NCBI GenBank assembly: GCA_029027825.1
Contig: CP093399.1
Coordinates: 806,001 to 870,000, forward strand
From: Rs1 sp029027825
Lineage (GTDB): Bacteria > Pseudomonadota > Gammaproteobacteria > Pseudomonadales > Balneatricaceae
DNA: 64,000 nucleotides
Direction: 5' to 3'
Position numbers and translations under genes: made by a program. Below the pieces are notes generated by a model, which worked only from the letters and a program-made list of their open reading frames with translations, was not told the origin of the DNA and made no database searches. Of the stretch, positions 25,464 through 34,590 are shown one piece after another (positions within the stretch are counted from its first letter, which is position 1; each line of letters opens with the position of its first letter).

Positions 25464-25529
25464 GGATCTTTGAATAAGTCTCGTATGCTCCTGACATGAA
25501 GGTAATATATAGGGCTTGTTCAGAGGTCC
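25464..25529. repeat. Family C element, complete (C3)
   Basis: A 66-bp element with inverted ends GGATCTTTGAATAAGTC and GGCTTGTTCAGAGGTCC, matching at 14 of 17 positions. It is the only copy in the window with both ends clear. No convincing target duplication. Confidence 0.6.
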
Positions 25530-25563
25530 CCTCTAAAGGGGGGCGCTAATATTTTCAGTTTTG

Positions 25564-25616
25564 CTGTAAAACCAATGTTTCACACTCTGTATCCACTATG
25601 AAACCTCAGGTTCAGG
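25564..25616. repeat. Family A element, right half (A6)
   Basis: Matches the right-hand part of the long form (compare A2): ACCAATG..CACACTCTGTATCCACT then a degraded TTCAGG end. The left half is missing. Confidence 0.55.
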
Positions 25617-25660
25617 TTATAGTGTGTATAATTGGCCGGCAATTATGGTGAGATTAACAA

Positions 25661-26767
25661 TTGAAAACGAACATGGTAATTACTCTGACAACGGGGTCGG
25701 GGTCAAAACAATTTTCACTGAGCAAAATAGCAAGGTATATTCTGCTTGTGGTGTTAACAGTGCTGTTGGTATATTTTGCGCTCAGCAACTGGCTGCTAGT
25801 TAAAACCACTGATAGTCTCGATGTCTTGGAGCAAAATCATCAGTTTTTGAATAGTCAGTACCATGAGCTGTTGGGTACTCAGCAAAAGTATAAAAAAGAG
25901 TTGGTACAGTTGAGCGATGTTTTTGACAAGGTTGTGCAACAAAGAGATAAACTGGCTTTAGAAAATAGCAGAATAGAAATTTTAAGTGATACTTTATCGG
26001 TAATTACTGATGAGAGAGATCGCCTTAAAGTGGATACAGGAAGCATTCCTAAACTTAAGGATTCTCTATCTAAAACCCAGCGAGAAAGAGATAGGTTGCA
26101 AGCGGAAAATATAAAAATTGAGAAAATAAATGCATCTCTAGATCATAACTTATCTGCTTTAGATAAAAGCTTAGATGAATTGGAGAAAATGCTTAACCTA
26201 CAACTACCTGAAAATTCGAGTGAAGATCGTTTTGAAAGGCTTGCTCTTTTAACCAAACAGCGATTATACCTGCTTAATAGTATACCCAATGGCTTGCCCA
26301 TTAAGGCCATTCGGATTAGCGATGGTTTTGGTATGCGCTATCATCCAATAAAAAAAACCAGAGCAATGCACAAGGGTATAGATTATAAAGCGTTAAAAGG
26401 TACACCTGTATACGCACCTGCCGATGGGGTGGTAGAAACTGTTGTAAGAAGATCGGGCAGTGGTAAATTTATAAAAATTGGGCACAATTTCGGCTTTCAA
26501 AGCAGTTATTCACACTTGAGCAAATTTCTCGTTAAAAGGGGTGAATATGTGCATAAAGGTCAAAAAATTGCAGAAAGTGGTAATACTGGTCAATCAACGG
26601 GACCGCATTTACACTATGAAATATTGTACTTATCTAAAGCGATAAACCCAAAAGATTTTGTGACTTGGAATATTGCTAATTTTGAAAAAATTTTTACTAA
26701 AGTGGAATCTGTCAAATGGGCTTCTTTAAAAAATCTGTATCCCTTGAACCAAAGCGAACCGCTTTAA
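25661..26767 (+). CDS. LytM/M23-family peptidoglycan endopeptidase with coiled coil
   Basis: Membrane-anchored periplasmic zinc peptidase or LytM-type regulator. One membrane segment (about 26-47) is followed by a long coiled coil (about 50-185) and an M23 domain (about 220-340). Zinc-site residues are visible: His237 and Asp241 in MHKGIDYK, and His318 in HLHYE, so it is probably catalytically active. The start is TTG at 25661, with GGTGAG about 8 bp upstream; an ATG four codons later is possible. The 3' end overlaps the bactofilin gene by 52 bp, an arrangement that ties the two functionally. Confidence 0.9.
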   Translation: MKTNMVITLTTGSGSKQFSLSKIARYILLVVLTVLLVYFALSNWLLVKTTDSLDVLEQNHQFLNSQYHELLGTQQKYKKELVQLSDVFDKVVQQRDKLALENSRIEILSDTLSVITDERDRLKVDTGSIPKLKDSLSKTQRERDRLQAENIKIEKINASLDHNLSALDKSLDELEKMLNLQLPENSSEDRFERLALLTKQRLYLLNSIPNGLPIKAIRISDGFGMRYHPIKKTRAMHKGIDYKALKGTPVYAPADGVVETVVRRSGSGKFIKIGHNFGFQSSYSHLSKFLVKRGEYVHKGQKIAESGNTGQSTGPHLHYEILYLSKAINPKDFVTWNIANFEKIFTKVESVKWASLKNLYPLNQSEPL

Positions 26768-27642
26768 CTATTATTGCGAAAGGGAATAAAATTTCCGGTG
26801 ATATGGTAGTGACAGGGAAACTGCATATTGATGGTTGCGTGGAAGGCAGTATTACTTCAATTGAAAATGTATCGATTGGTAAAACAGGGATTGTTAACGG
26901 TAAAATCAATGCCAAGAATATTACAGTGTCGGGCTTGCTAGAAGGCGAGGTGAACTGTGAACACTTGCATATAGTAACAGGAGGTAGAGTGGTGGCAGCA
27001 GTGTTGAGTGTTGAGCTAACCATGGATGCTAAATCTCAGTTTGTAGGTGTGCGTAAAGAGTGCGCTGAATATATATTTAATATAGAAACAGCTCTTGCTC
27101 AAAATTGTCCTAAAAAAGTTGTGGCAGAAGTCGAGATAACAGAGCCCACTGTTCATCATGTCAGTGACATCATAGAAAATCTCCCCAATAAAGTTATTTT
27201 AGCCTCCGTCATTAAAAGTAAGTCTTCCTTAGCTGAAAAAGAAGAACCACATGTAGATTTAGATTTTAATGAGCTAAAGCTGTCAGGTGAAAATTCTAAA
27301 CTATTAACGGATCTTGATTTGTCTTTTTTAAATGAAAAGAAAACAGTAACTGAAAACCCACAAGTGGATAATTCAACCAAAGTAGAAGCCTTAAAAGCAC
27401 CCAGATCTGCGGGCCCGATAGCAAAGAAAAATACAGGTGATAGTGAATCACCGAGTAGCGTTGAAATGATTGATAATAGTGCTGTTAATAGGAGTGAGCA
27501 TATAGCCACCACAGAGACAAATGGCGATTATGATATCAAGCCTGCGCCAGCTAAGGCTAAAGGCGATTATGATATCAAGCCTGCGCCAGCTAAGGCTAAA
27601 ATAGCCGATGAAAACACCACCAAGTTGGAGCTGAAATTTTAA
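26716..27642 (+). CDS. Bactofilin with long C-terminal extension
   Basis: Cytoskeletal beta-helix polymer protein. The bactofilin (DUF583) domain spans about residues 15-115: ISGDMVVTGKLHIDGCVEGSI and the repeated turn pattern with G spacing. The remaining 190 residues are acidic, low-complexity and probably disordered, an unusually long tail. The tail contains an exact 39-bp tandem duplication (residues GDYDIKPAPAKAK twice). Bactofilins in other bacteria position LytM-type peptidases, and here the gene starts inside the peptidase gene. The next gene begins right after its stop. Confidence 0.9.
   Translation: MGFFKKSVSLEPKRTALTIIAKGNKISGDMVVTGKLHIDGCVEGSITSIENVSIGKTGIVNGKINAKNITVSGLLEGEVNCEHLHIVTGGRVVAAVLSVELTMDAKSQFVGVRKECAEYIFNIETALAQNCPKKVVAEVEITEPTVHHVSDIIENLPNKVILASVIKSKSSLAEKEEPHVDLDFNELKLSGENSKLLTDLDLSFLNEKKTVTENPQVDNSTKVEALKAPRSAGPIAKKNTGDSESPSSVEMIDNSAVNRSEHIATTETNGDYDIKPAPAKAKGDYDIKPAPAKAKIADENTTKLELKF
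27523..27600 (+). repeat. Exact 39-bp tandem duplication inside the bactofilin gene
   Basis: Two identical 39-bp copies (27523-27561 and 27562-27600) encode GDYDIKPAPAKAK twice in frame. Identity at synonymous sites indicates a recent duplication. Confidence 0.95.
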
Positions 27643-28431
27643 ATGTGTGAATTGTTGGGCATGAGCGCCAATGTACCTACCGATATTTGTTTTAGTTTTA
27701 GCGGATTAATGCAGCGAGGTGGCGGCACTGGACCACATAGGGATGGCTGGGGAATCGCATTTTATGAAGGGAAGGGGCTGCGTAGTTTTCATGACCCCGA
27801 TCCTAGTTGTGATTCAAAAATTGCCGAGTTTATAAAAAATCATCCAATTAAAAGTACTTTAGTGGTCAGCCACATAAGACAGGCTAATGTCGGTAAGGTT
27901 AGTTTAGAAAATACCCACCCATTTAGTCGAGAATTATGGGGCTATGTTTGGACTTATGCGCACAATGGGCAGCTAGATAAAGTATTATTTGATTGGCCGT
28001 TAAAATATTACTATCCGGTAGGTAATACGGATAGTGAATACGCGTTCTGTTGGCTAATGGACCAGCTGCGAGAAAAGTATCCGAAAAAGCCAACAGATAG
28101 CGCCGAGCTCAGTGCTTTTATCCACCAATGTTGTGAGCAGTTGCGTGCACTTGGAGTGTTTAATATGTTACTAGCGGAGTCAAATTACCTGTTTGCGTAC
28201 AACACCACTAAATTATCATGGATCACTCGGCAGGCACCTTTCGGTGAAGCGAGTCTTAAAGACTGTGATATTACCGTTGACTTTAAAAATGAGACCTCAA
28301 TTACCGATAAAGTCACGGTCATCGCTACCGAGCCGCTGACTCATAATGAAACTTGGTATACGATTAAGATCGGTGAATTAGCCACCTTTGAATTAGCTGA
28401 TCTAGTTGTGCAAAATTTTGCTAAAAGTTAG
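27643..28431 (+). CDS. Class II glutamine amidotransferase (YafJ-like)
   Basis: N-terminal-nucleophile amidotransferase domain protein. Cys2 is the predicted nucleophile (MCELLGMSAN). The family segments GWGIAFYEGKGLRSFHDP, VVSHIRQANVG and YAHNGQL follow in order. The 262-residue protein consists of the glutaminase domain alone, and the synthase partner and true product are unknown for this group. The ATG directly abuts the bactofilin stop with no gap, so the peptidase, bactofilin and this gene probably form one transcript. A functional link to the cell wall is only suggested by that position. Confidence 0.85.
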   Translation: MCELLGMSANVPTDICFSFSGLMQRGGGTGPHRDGWGIAFYEGKGLRSFHDPDPSCDSKIAEFIKNHPIKSTLVVSHIRQANVGKVSLENTHPFSRELWGYVWTYAHNGQLDKVLFDWPLKYYYPVGNTDSEYAFCWLMDQLREKYPKKPTDSAELSAFIHQCCEQLRALGVFNMLLAESNYLFAYNTTKLSWITRQAPFGEASLKDCDITVDFKNETSITDKVTVIATEPLTHNETWYTIKIGELATFELADLVVQNFAKS

Positions 28432-28492
28432 AAGTTTGTAACTGTTAGCAGCATAGTGCCAGCAGCCCTCCCCGATATATAGAGATTTTACC

Positions 28493-31400
28493 TTGACTAC
28501 CATCACTGATTTATACAATGAACTTAATGCTTGTGAAAGCAAAATTTTCAGTAAAACACAGCGTCAAATCGAGCGGTATCAGCAGCGCTGTCGACAGAAT
28601 AAACCCAGCGAAAAAATATTACTCGAGCTTGAACAGCAGATAGCGGGATCTAAAAAAATAGTCGCGCAGCGCAAATTGACCATAGGGACGGTAGAGTTGG
28701 CTGATCTACCGGTCGCAGAGAGCAGTGCTGAAATTTCCAAGGCTATTTTAAATAATCAAGTGATTATAATTGCCGGGGAGACTGGTTCTGGTAAAACCAC
28801 TCAGTTACCTAAAATTTGCCTGCAGTTAGGCTACGGCGCCAGAGGATTGATTGGTCACACCCAGCCAAGAAGGCTAGCAGCGAGAACAGTTGCCACTAGA
28901 ATCGCTGAAGAGTTAGGTTCTAGTTTAGGTCAAAAAGTCGGTTATCAAGTACGCTTTACTGAGCAAGTAAGCCCAATGTCGTTGATCAAACTAATGACAG
29001 ATGGGTTCTTACTGGCCGAAACTCAGCATGATCCACTGCTAGAAAAGTACGAAGTACTGATTCTGGACGAAGCGCACGAGCGCAGCTTAAATATCGATTT
29101 TCTGTTGGGTTATATCAAGCGAATTTTACCTAAACGACCTAATTTAAAGCTGATTATCACCTCGGCTACTATCGATCTAAAAAAGTTTTCCGAGCATTTT
29201 AATAATGCACCTATTATAGAAGTGTCTGGTCGAACTTTCCCGGTTGAAGTGCTATATCGCCCGCTATTGGTAGAAAAAGCAGCGTCGGAGGGTGAGAGCA
29301 ACAAAGAGCTCACTCAAATAGAGGCGGTAGTCGCCGCTGTCGATGAAATTATTGATTTGCAATATAAGAAAAATAATAATGGTCCCAGAGATATTTTAAT
29401 ATTTTTCTCTGGAGAGCGAGAAATACGAGAGACAGCGGAAGCTTTGCGTAAAGCGCAGTTAAAGCATTGTCAAATAATGCCGCTGTATGCAAGATTGAGC
29501 GTCAAAGAGCAGAATAAGATTTTTCAAACCGATCAGCAAACCGGGCGACGGATTATTCTCGCTACCAATGTCGCAGAAACCTCAGTGACAGTGCCGGGTA
29601 TCGGCTACGTGATAGATACTGGAGTCGCCAGAATATCTCGCTACAGTTACCGCTCCAAGGTGCAGCGCTTGCCTATCGAGAGTATATCCCAAGCGAGTGC
29701 TAATCAGCGAGCGGGGCGCTGTGGTCGAATAGCCCCGGGAGTATGTATCCGGCTGTACTCAAAACAAGATTACCTGGCGCGTGCTGAGTTTACCGACGCC
29801 GAAATCCGCCGCACTAATCTGGCCGCAGTTATTTTACAAATGCTTAACCTTAGGCTGGGTGATATCAGTCAATTTCCATTCATCGATCCACCAGATAGCC
29901 GGTTTATTAATGATGGCTTCAAGCTACTAGAAGAGTTGAGGGCAGTTGATCGACAGAAAAAGATGACTCCGATGGGCAGGCAGATCGCCAAGTTGCCGAT
30001 AGATCCGCGAATTGGTCGGATGATCATTGAGGCCAATCAACAGAACTCATTAAAAGAAGTATTGATTATTGCCAGTGCGTTAAGTGTCCAGGACCCAAAA
30101 GAGCGCCCGATAGAAAAACAGCAGGCAGCGGATCAAGCACATAAAGAATATCAGGATGAGGATTCGGATTTTATCAGCTTCGTCAACTTGTGGAATGCTT
30201 ATGAAGAGCAGCGCCAAACACTCACCTCGAATCAGCTACGCAAGTTTTGCAGCAAAAATTTCCTTTCCTTCATGCGGATGCGTGAATGGCGAGACGTACA
30301 CCGTCAATTGTACCTCGCCTGTAAATCGCTGGGTTTTATCGCTGGTAACAGTGGTCTGCCAGAAGGTGCGGCCAGTTATCAGGCAGTGCATGTCGCGCTG
30401 TTATCCGGATTACTCAGTCATATCGGCTTCAAACAGGAAAATAAAGAATTTTTGGGTGCAAGAAATAGACGCTTCTTCATCTTTCCAGCATCTACCCAAT
30501 ATAAAAAATCGGCCAAGTGGCTAATGGTCAGTGAATTGGTGGAGACATCGCGCTTATTTGGGCGGGTGGCGGCGAAGATCGAGCCACAATGGCTAGAGCC
30601 ATTAGCTAAGCATCTGCTGAAAAAGAGCTATCTAGAACCGAAGTGGCAAAAAAGTCGCGCCCAAGTGACCGCGTACGAGCAGGTGGTGTTGTATGGCTTG
30701 ATCATAGTGCAAAAGCGGGTAGTGAATTACGGCAGTATTGACCCCGAAAAAAGTCAGCAAATATTTATTCGCTCGGCATTGGTTGAAGGACACTACCACA
30801 GCAAAGCGGCGTTCTTTAGGCACAATCAGCAACTGCTGGCACAAGTAGAAGACTTGGAAGCTAAATCAAGACGCAGGGATTTACTCATTGATGAAGATGC
30901 GCTCTACGATTTTTACGCGCAAAAAATAGCCAAGCTGCACGATGGTTTTATTGTCAATGGTGCAGCATTTGAAAAGTGGCGTAAAACAATAGAGCAGCAA
31001 TCTGAACAAGTCTTGTATTTACAGAAAGCCGACATACTGCAGCGCTCCAGCGATCATGTCAGCGATCTCGAATATCCCGATGCTATCGACTTCAAGGGTG
31101 TCAGCATACCGCTGAGTTATCACTTTGATCCGCTCAGTAAGGATGACGGAGTGTCGCTGCATTTACCGGTGGCACTGGTAAAACAATTCTCCCGAGATCG
31201 CTTAGACTGGCTGGTGCCCGGTTTGATAAAAGAGCGCTGTATCGCACTGTTAAAGTCACTGCCTAAAGCGAGGCGCAAACATTTCGTACCTATTCCCGAT
31301 TATGTGCATGCCTTTGTGGAGGGGATGAACTTTGCTACAGGTAATCTGCTAGAGAGTCTAGTTCACCACCTGCTGCGCATGACCGGAGTTAAGCTGGATG

Positions 31401-32419
31401 TAAAAGAGTTTGATCAACAGCTGTTAAGTAATCATTTGTTGTTCAACATCAAACTAATCGATAACCAAAGTGCGGTTATCGGTCAAGGTAGAGAAATAGA
31501 ACAGCTTTGTGATCAATATGCGCATCTAGTCGAAAACGAATTACAGGTCAGTGGAGAGGAAGTGTGGGGGCAGGTAGGGCTCGACAGTTGGAGTTTTGAG
31601 GAGCTACCGGAGAGTATAGAGACCATGCAAGGCGGGATAAAAGTAACCGCTTGGCCAGCACTGCGCTTGAATTCTGATAAGGTAGATTTGATTTTGACGA
31701 TGAATCAGGGCTTTGCAGAGAGTCTGAGCATCGAGGCAATCAGCTATTTGGCGACTAAACTGTTGGCGCCGAGTATCAAGAAAGCCCGTAGCGATATGCC
31801 TAAGCTCACCGAAAGCACTTTATTCATCGGAAAAAAATTCAACAAAAAACAGCTTGAGGGTGAAATTCATTCATTTGCGATGCGTGAGGCGTTAGCGCTT
31901 CAGCAATCGATACCAAGAACTAAACTTGAATTTCTTGATCGAGTCGCTAACGTTAAAAATCAATCAAAGTATACTTTTTTTCTGAATAAAATTGCAGATC
32001 AAGTTAATAAACTGCACCGACAATATCACGGCATGCAAAAGCAACTAAGTGGCGTACAGCCGCTAGATAGAATAATGATTATTTCAGACATCAAACAGCA
32101 GCTTGATGCATTGTTCAGTAAAGACTACTTATCCTCTATATCGTGGTTTAGATTGGAACAGTACACAAGATATATGAAAAGCCTTGAAATAAGGCTGGAA
32201 AAGTATCAAAGAGAATTGCCACGTCAGCGGGTGTTAGTGAGTCAGCTCGCCAGTATAGAACAGAGATTACAGACCAAACTAGCAGCGTGTCGAGCACGAG
32301 ATGAAAAGTCGGTTACCTTAGAGAGTTATCGCTGGCTGATAGAAGAGTACCGGATATCCTTGTTTTCGCAGCAATTAGGTACCTTAGAGACAGTCTCGGA
32401 GAAAAGTATGCAGCAATAA
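28493..32419 (+). CDS. hrpA: ATP-dependent RNA helicase HrpA
   Basis: DEAH-box RNA helicase; in E. coli it acts on mRNA processing and helps rescue stalled or collided ribosomes. Walker A GETGSGKT is at residues 95-102 and DEAH at 192-195. ITSATID and NQRAGRCGR (motif VI) follow, then the winged-helix, ratchet and OB domains and the long C-terminal DUF3418 region. Full length is 1308 residues versus 1300 in E. coli. The start appears to be TTG at 28493: the N-terminus aligns with E. coli from there, but the ribosome site is weak (AGAGAT). Confidence 0.95.
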   Translation: MTTITDLYNELNACESKIFSKTQRQIERYQQRCRQNKPSEKILLELEQQIAGSKKIVAQRKLTIGTVELADLPVAESSAEISKAILNNQVIIIAGETGSGKTTQLPKICLQLGYGARGLIGHTQPRRLAARTVATRIAEELGSSLGQKVGYQVRFTEQVSPMSLIKLMTDGFLLAETQHDPLLEKYEVLILDEAHERSLNIDFLLGYIKRILPKRPNLKLIITSATIDLKKFSEHFNNAPIIEVSGRTFPVEVLYRPLLVEKAASEGESNKELTQIEAVVAAVDEIIDLQYKKNNNGPRDILIFFSGEREIRETAEALRKAQLKHCQIMPLYARLSVKEQNKIFQTDQQTGRRIILATNVAETSVTVPGIGYVIDTGVARISRYSYRSKVQRLPIESISQASANQRAGRCGRIAPGVCIRLYSKQDYLARAEFTDAEIRRTNLAAVILQMLNLRLGDISQFPFIDPPDSRFINDGFKLLEELRAVDRQKKMTPMGRQIAKLPIDPRIGRMIIEANQQNSLKEVLIIASALSVQDPKERPIEKQQAADQAHKEYQDEDSDFISFVNLWNAYEEQRQTLTSNQLRKFCSKNFLSFMRMREWRDVHRQLYLACKSLGFIAGNSGLPEGAASYQAVHVALLSGLLSHIGFKQENKEFLGARNRRFFIFPASTQYKKSAKWLMVSELVETSRLFGRVAAKIEPQWLEPLAKHLLKKSYLEPKWQKSRAQVTAYEQVVLYGLIIVQKRVVNYGSIDPEKSQQIFIRSALVEGHYHSKAAFFRHNQQLLAQVEDLEAKSRRRDLLIDEDALYDFYAQKIAKLHDGFIVNGAAFEKWRKTIEQQSEQVLYLQKADILQRSSDHVSDLEYPDAIDFKGVSIPLSYHFDPLSKDDGVSLHLPVALVKQFSRDRLDWLVPGLIKERCIALLKSLPKARRKHFVPIPDYVHAFVEGMNFATGNLLESLVHHLLRMTGVKLDVKEFDQQLLSNHLLFNIKLIDNQSAVIGQGREIEQLCDQYAHLVENELQVSGEEVWGQVGLDSWSFEELPESIETMQGGIKVTAWPALRLNSDKVDLILTMNQGFAESLSIEAISYLATKLLAPSIKKARSDMPKLTESTLFIGKKFNKKQLEGEIHSFAMREALALQQSIPRTKLEFLDRVANVKNQSKYTFFLNKIADQVNKLHRQYHGMQKQLSGVQPLDRIMIISDIKQQLDALFSKDYLSSISWFRLEQYTRYMKSLEIRLEKYQRELPRQRVLVSQLASIEQRLQTKLAACRARDEKSVTLESYRWLIEEYRISLFSQQLGTLETVSEKSMQQ

Positions 32420-32789
32420 TGGCGGGAAATTAGCCAGTAATTACCCGAGCAATAAGTAAATTAAATTAACTTAAAATAAAAATGAACTTTTCACAAAGCT
32501 TGCACTATCAATAATCATATGCTGTAATGCGGCCAATTAAACGCAAGCGTAGCGTTACGAGTTTGTTTAGGCTTAAAATAAGACTGAATGAATTCAGCGC
32601 TAGTTAGCAGTAACAAATAGAATATAAATACAGTTAACAAGATAGTTATTTGTTTTGTATTTTAATTATTCTTAACTTATGGTATTTTTTCAATGCATTA
32701 CCGACTATACTCGAGCCGGATAACGCATTAAAAGAAAACTAGAAATAAAACATTCACTACTAGTATGTTGAATATTTAAGGGGAAAAAA
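32420..32789. other. Porin upstream region
   Basis: About 370 bp, very AT-rich, without a coding frame. TATACT at 32706-32711 could be a -10 box, with only a poor -35. A long regulated leader would be usual for a porin, but I cannot define operators. Confidence 0.4.
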
Positions 32790-33761
32790 ATGAAAAAGTC
32801 GTTTATCTATCTAGCTATAGCTGGTGCAATGACTGCGCCGATGGTTGCTCAAGCTGACGCAACTTTATTCGGTCAAATCCGTTATGACATCACAGATGTT
32901 GACGGTAAAGACACAAACAGTGATATCACTCGTGTACGTATCGGTGTTAAGGGTGAAGAGACAATGGATAACGGCCTAACAGCTGGTTACTTCATTCGTT
33001 TGCATTCAGATTCTAACGATTCTAATGTTGGCACTCACAAGACTACTGTATACGTTTCTGGCGATTTCGGTAAAGTCGTAATGGGTGACACTGGAAACCC
33101 TAACGAATCTGTTGAAGATCGTACTGAATACGGATTGTACTCTGGTACTTTCACAAACATGGATACAGGTTTCTCAGGCGGCGGTATCGCTTACGAATCT
33201 AACAACATCAATGGTTTCAAATTTGCTGTTGGTCTAGGCAACGTTGATCAGAACGGATCAAGCGAAGATAATTCATACGGCGCTATGGTTTCTTATGACA
33301 ACGACATGTTTGGTATGACTGTAGGTATCGGTCAATCTGCTGATACTTCTGCTAAAGCAGCAGTATACAAGTTAGATAATACTGGTACAGCGGTTGTTGA
33401 TACAGCTGCTAAACTAGCTAAATCTGGTGATAACAACTACGGTGTTTCAGTTTCTGCTAAAGATGTTGCTGGATTTACTTTAGGCGCTCGTTACTCAGTA
33501 CAAAAAGTTAAAGCTGGTACTGATGTTAAAGGTTATGCAATCGGTGGTTCTTACGCAATCGATAAACTAACTTTATCTCTACAACACGAGCAGAAGAAAT
33601 CTGGTTCTGTTAAAGAGAAAATGGTTGCTCTTGATGCAACTTACAAGTTAGGTGGTAACGCTTCTGTTACTCTAGCTGCTATCTCTTTCAATGACGATGC
33701 TGAAAAAGCAGACGCTGATAGCAGAGATGCTGTTAAACTACGTTACAAAATCACTTTCTAA
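32790..33761 (+). CDS. Outer-membrane general porin
   Basis: Trimeric beta-barrel porin of the Gram-negative porin superfamily. It has a signal peptide of about 22 residues (cut after AQA), a mature N-terminus DATLFGQIRYDI, alternating beta-strand pattern, the porin segment RVRIGVKGEETMDNGL and a C-terminal Phe for BAM recognition. At 323 residues it suits a 16-stranded barrel. Codons are strongly biased to a few forms (GCT, GTT, GGT), which suggests very high expression. The ATG is preceded by AAGGGG. Substrate specificity is unknown. Confidence 0.92.
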   Translation: MKKSFIYLAIAGAMTAPMVAQADATLFGQIRYDITDVDGKDTNSDITRVRIGVKGEETMDNGLTAGYFIRLHSDSNDSNVGTHKTTVYVSGDFGKVVMGDTGNPNESVEDRTEYGLYSGTFTNMDTGFSGGGIAYESNNINGFKFAVGLGNVDQNGSSEDNSYGAMVSYDNDMFGMTVGIGQSADTSAKAAVYKLDNTGTAVVDTAAKLAKSGDNNYGVSVSAKDVAGFTLGARYSVQKVKAGTDVKGYAIGGSYAIDKLTLSLQHEQKKSGSVKEKMVALDATYKLGGNASVTLAAISFNDDAEKADADSRDAVKLRYKITF

Positions 33762-33786
33762 GCTGATTTTACTAACTTAGTAATCT

Positions 33787-33814
33787 AAAAAGGCTCCTTC
33801 GGGAGTCTTTTTTT
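33787..33814 (+). terminator. Rho-independent terminator after the porin gene
   Basis: AAAAAGGCTCC, tetraloop TTCG, then GGAGTCTTTTTTT. The stem has one G-U pair, and the tetraloop is the stable TTCG type. Confidence 0.93.
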
Positions 33815-33891
33815 GCTTAAAATAATCTCATCAATTTAGCGGCTTGTGCTAAAATTAATAGCTTGGCATCTTGTTGCAGGTAAATCGTTTA

Positions 33892-34578
33892 GTGAAAAAA
33901 TTTCAGTACATGCTCGTCTCTCTCTGTTTGGTAGTGTCTTTTGTCGTAAATGCCGCTCAAAGTAGTGATCCTTTAGAGGGGATGAACCGAAAGGTCCATA
34001 GTTTTAACAATATGGTCGATTCGGTAGCGTTTAAGCCTTTGGCTAAAGGTTATAAAGCGGTGACTCCAGATATCATTGAAGTGGGGGTAAAGAACTTTTT
34101 TGCAAATATTGGCGATGTAGGAACTTTAATTAACAATGTGCTGCAGTTCAAAATACGAGATGCGGCGGTCGATTTAGCGCGGATTGGTTTTAACAGCACT
34201 GTCGGACTGGCGGGGATATTAGATGTCGCCTCGGGAATGGGTTTAGAAAAACACAGCGAAGATTTCGGCCAAACTTTAGGTGTATGGGGTGTGCCTTCGG
34301 GTCCCTATTTAGTGTTGCCTTTTTTAGGTCCAGGTAGCCTTCGAGATTCTCCCGCTAGTTTAGTGCCTTTAGATGGCTGGCGCTATATAGAGCACATACC
34401 GACGCGCAATGTCGGCTATGCTACTCGCTTGATGCAAAACCGCGCAGAGTTTTTTTCCTATGAAGAAATCGTCACCGGCGATAATTACCTATTTATTCGC
34501 GATGCCTACCTAGGTATTCGTCAGCATGCAGTCAACGATGGTATCGTCGACGAAATTTTCAATGAAGACGATTTTTAG
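33892..34578 (+). CDS. mlaA: MlaA/VacJ outer-membrane lipid asymmetry protein
   Basis: Outer-membrane component of the Mla system, which removes misplaced phospholipids from the outer leaflet. Family blocks are SSDPLEGMNRKVHSFN, VNNxLQ-type helices, GFNSTVGLAGILDVA and SEDFGQTLGVWGV. E. coli MlaA is a lipoprotein, but here the signal region ends VVNAAQSSDPLEG with no lipobox cysteine, so export by signal peptidase I is more likely. TTG codons at 33871/33874 are alternative starts; I chose GTG at 33892 because it opens a classic MKKF signal peptide. No mlaBCDEF genes are nearby. Confidence 0.9.
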   Translation: MKKFQYMLVSLCLVVSFVVNAAQSSDPLEGMNRKVHSFNNMVDSVAFKPLAKGYKAVTPDIIEVGVKNFFANIGDVGTLINNVLQFKIRDAAVDLARIGFNSTVGLAGILDVASGMGLEKHSEDFGQTLGVWGVPSGPYLVLPFLGPGSLRDSPASLVPLDGWRYIEHIPTRNVGYATRLMQNRAEFFSYEEIVTGDNYLFIRDAYLGIRQHAVNDGIVDEIFNEDDF

Positions 34579-34590
34579 TGTTATCATATT

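Larger units (their letters stand above)
25349..25660. other. Repeat-containing gap upstream of the peptidase gene
   Basis: About 310 bp holding one complete family C element and half of a family A element (listed separately). No coding frame. Confidence 0.5.
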
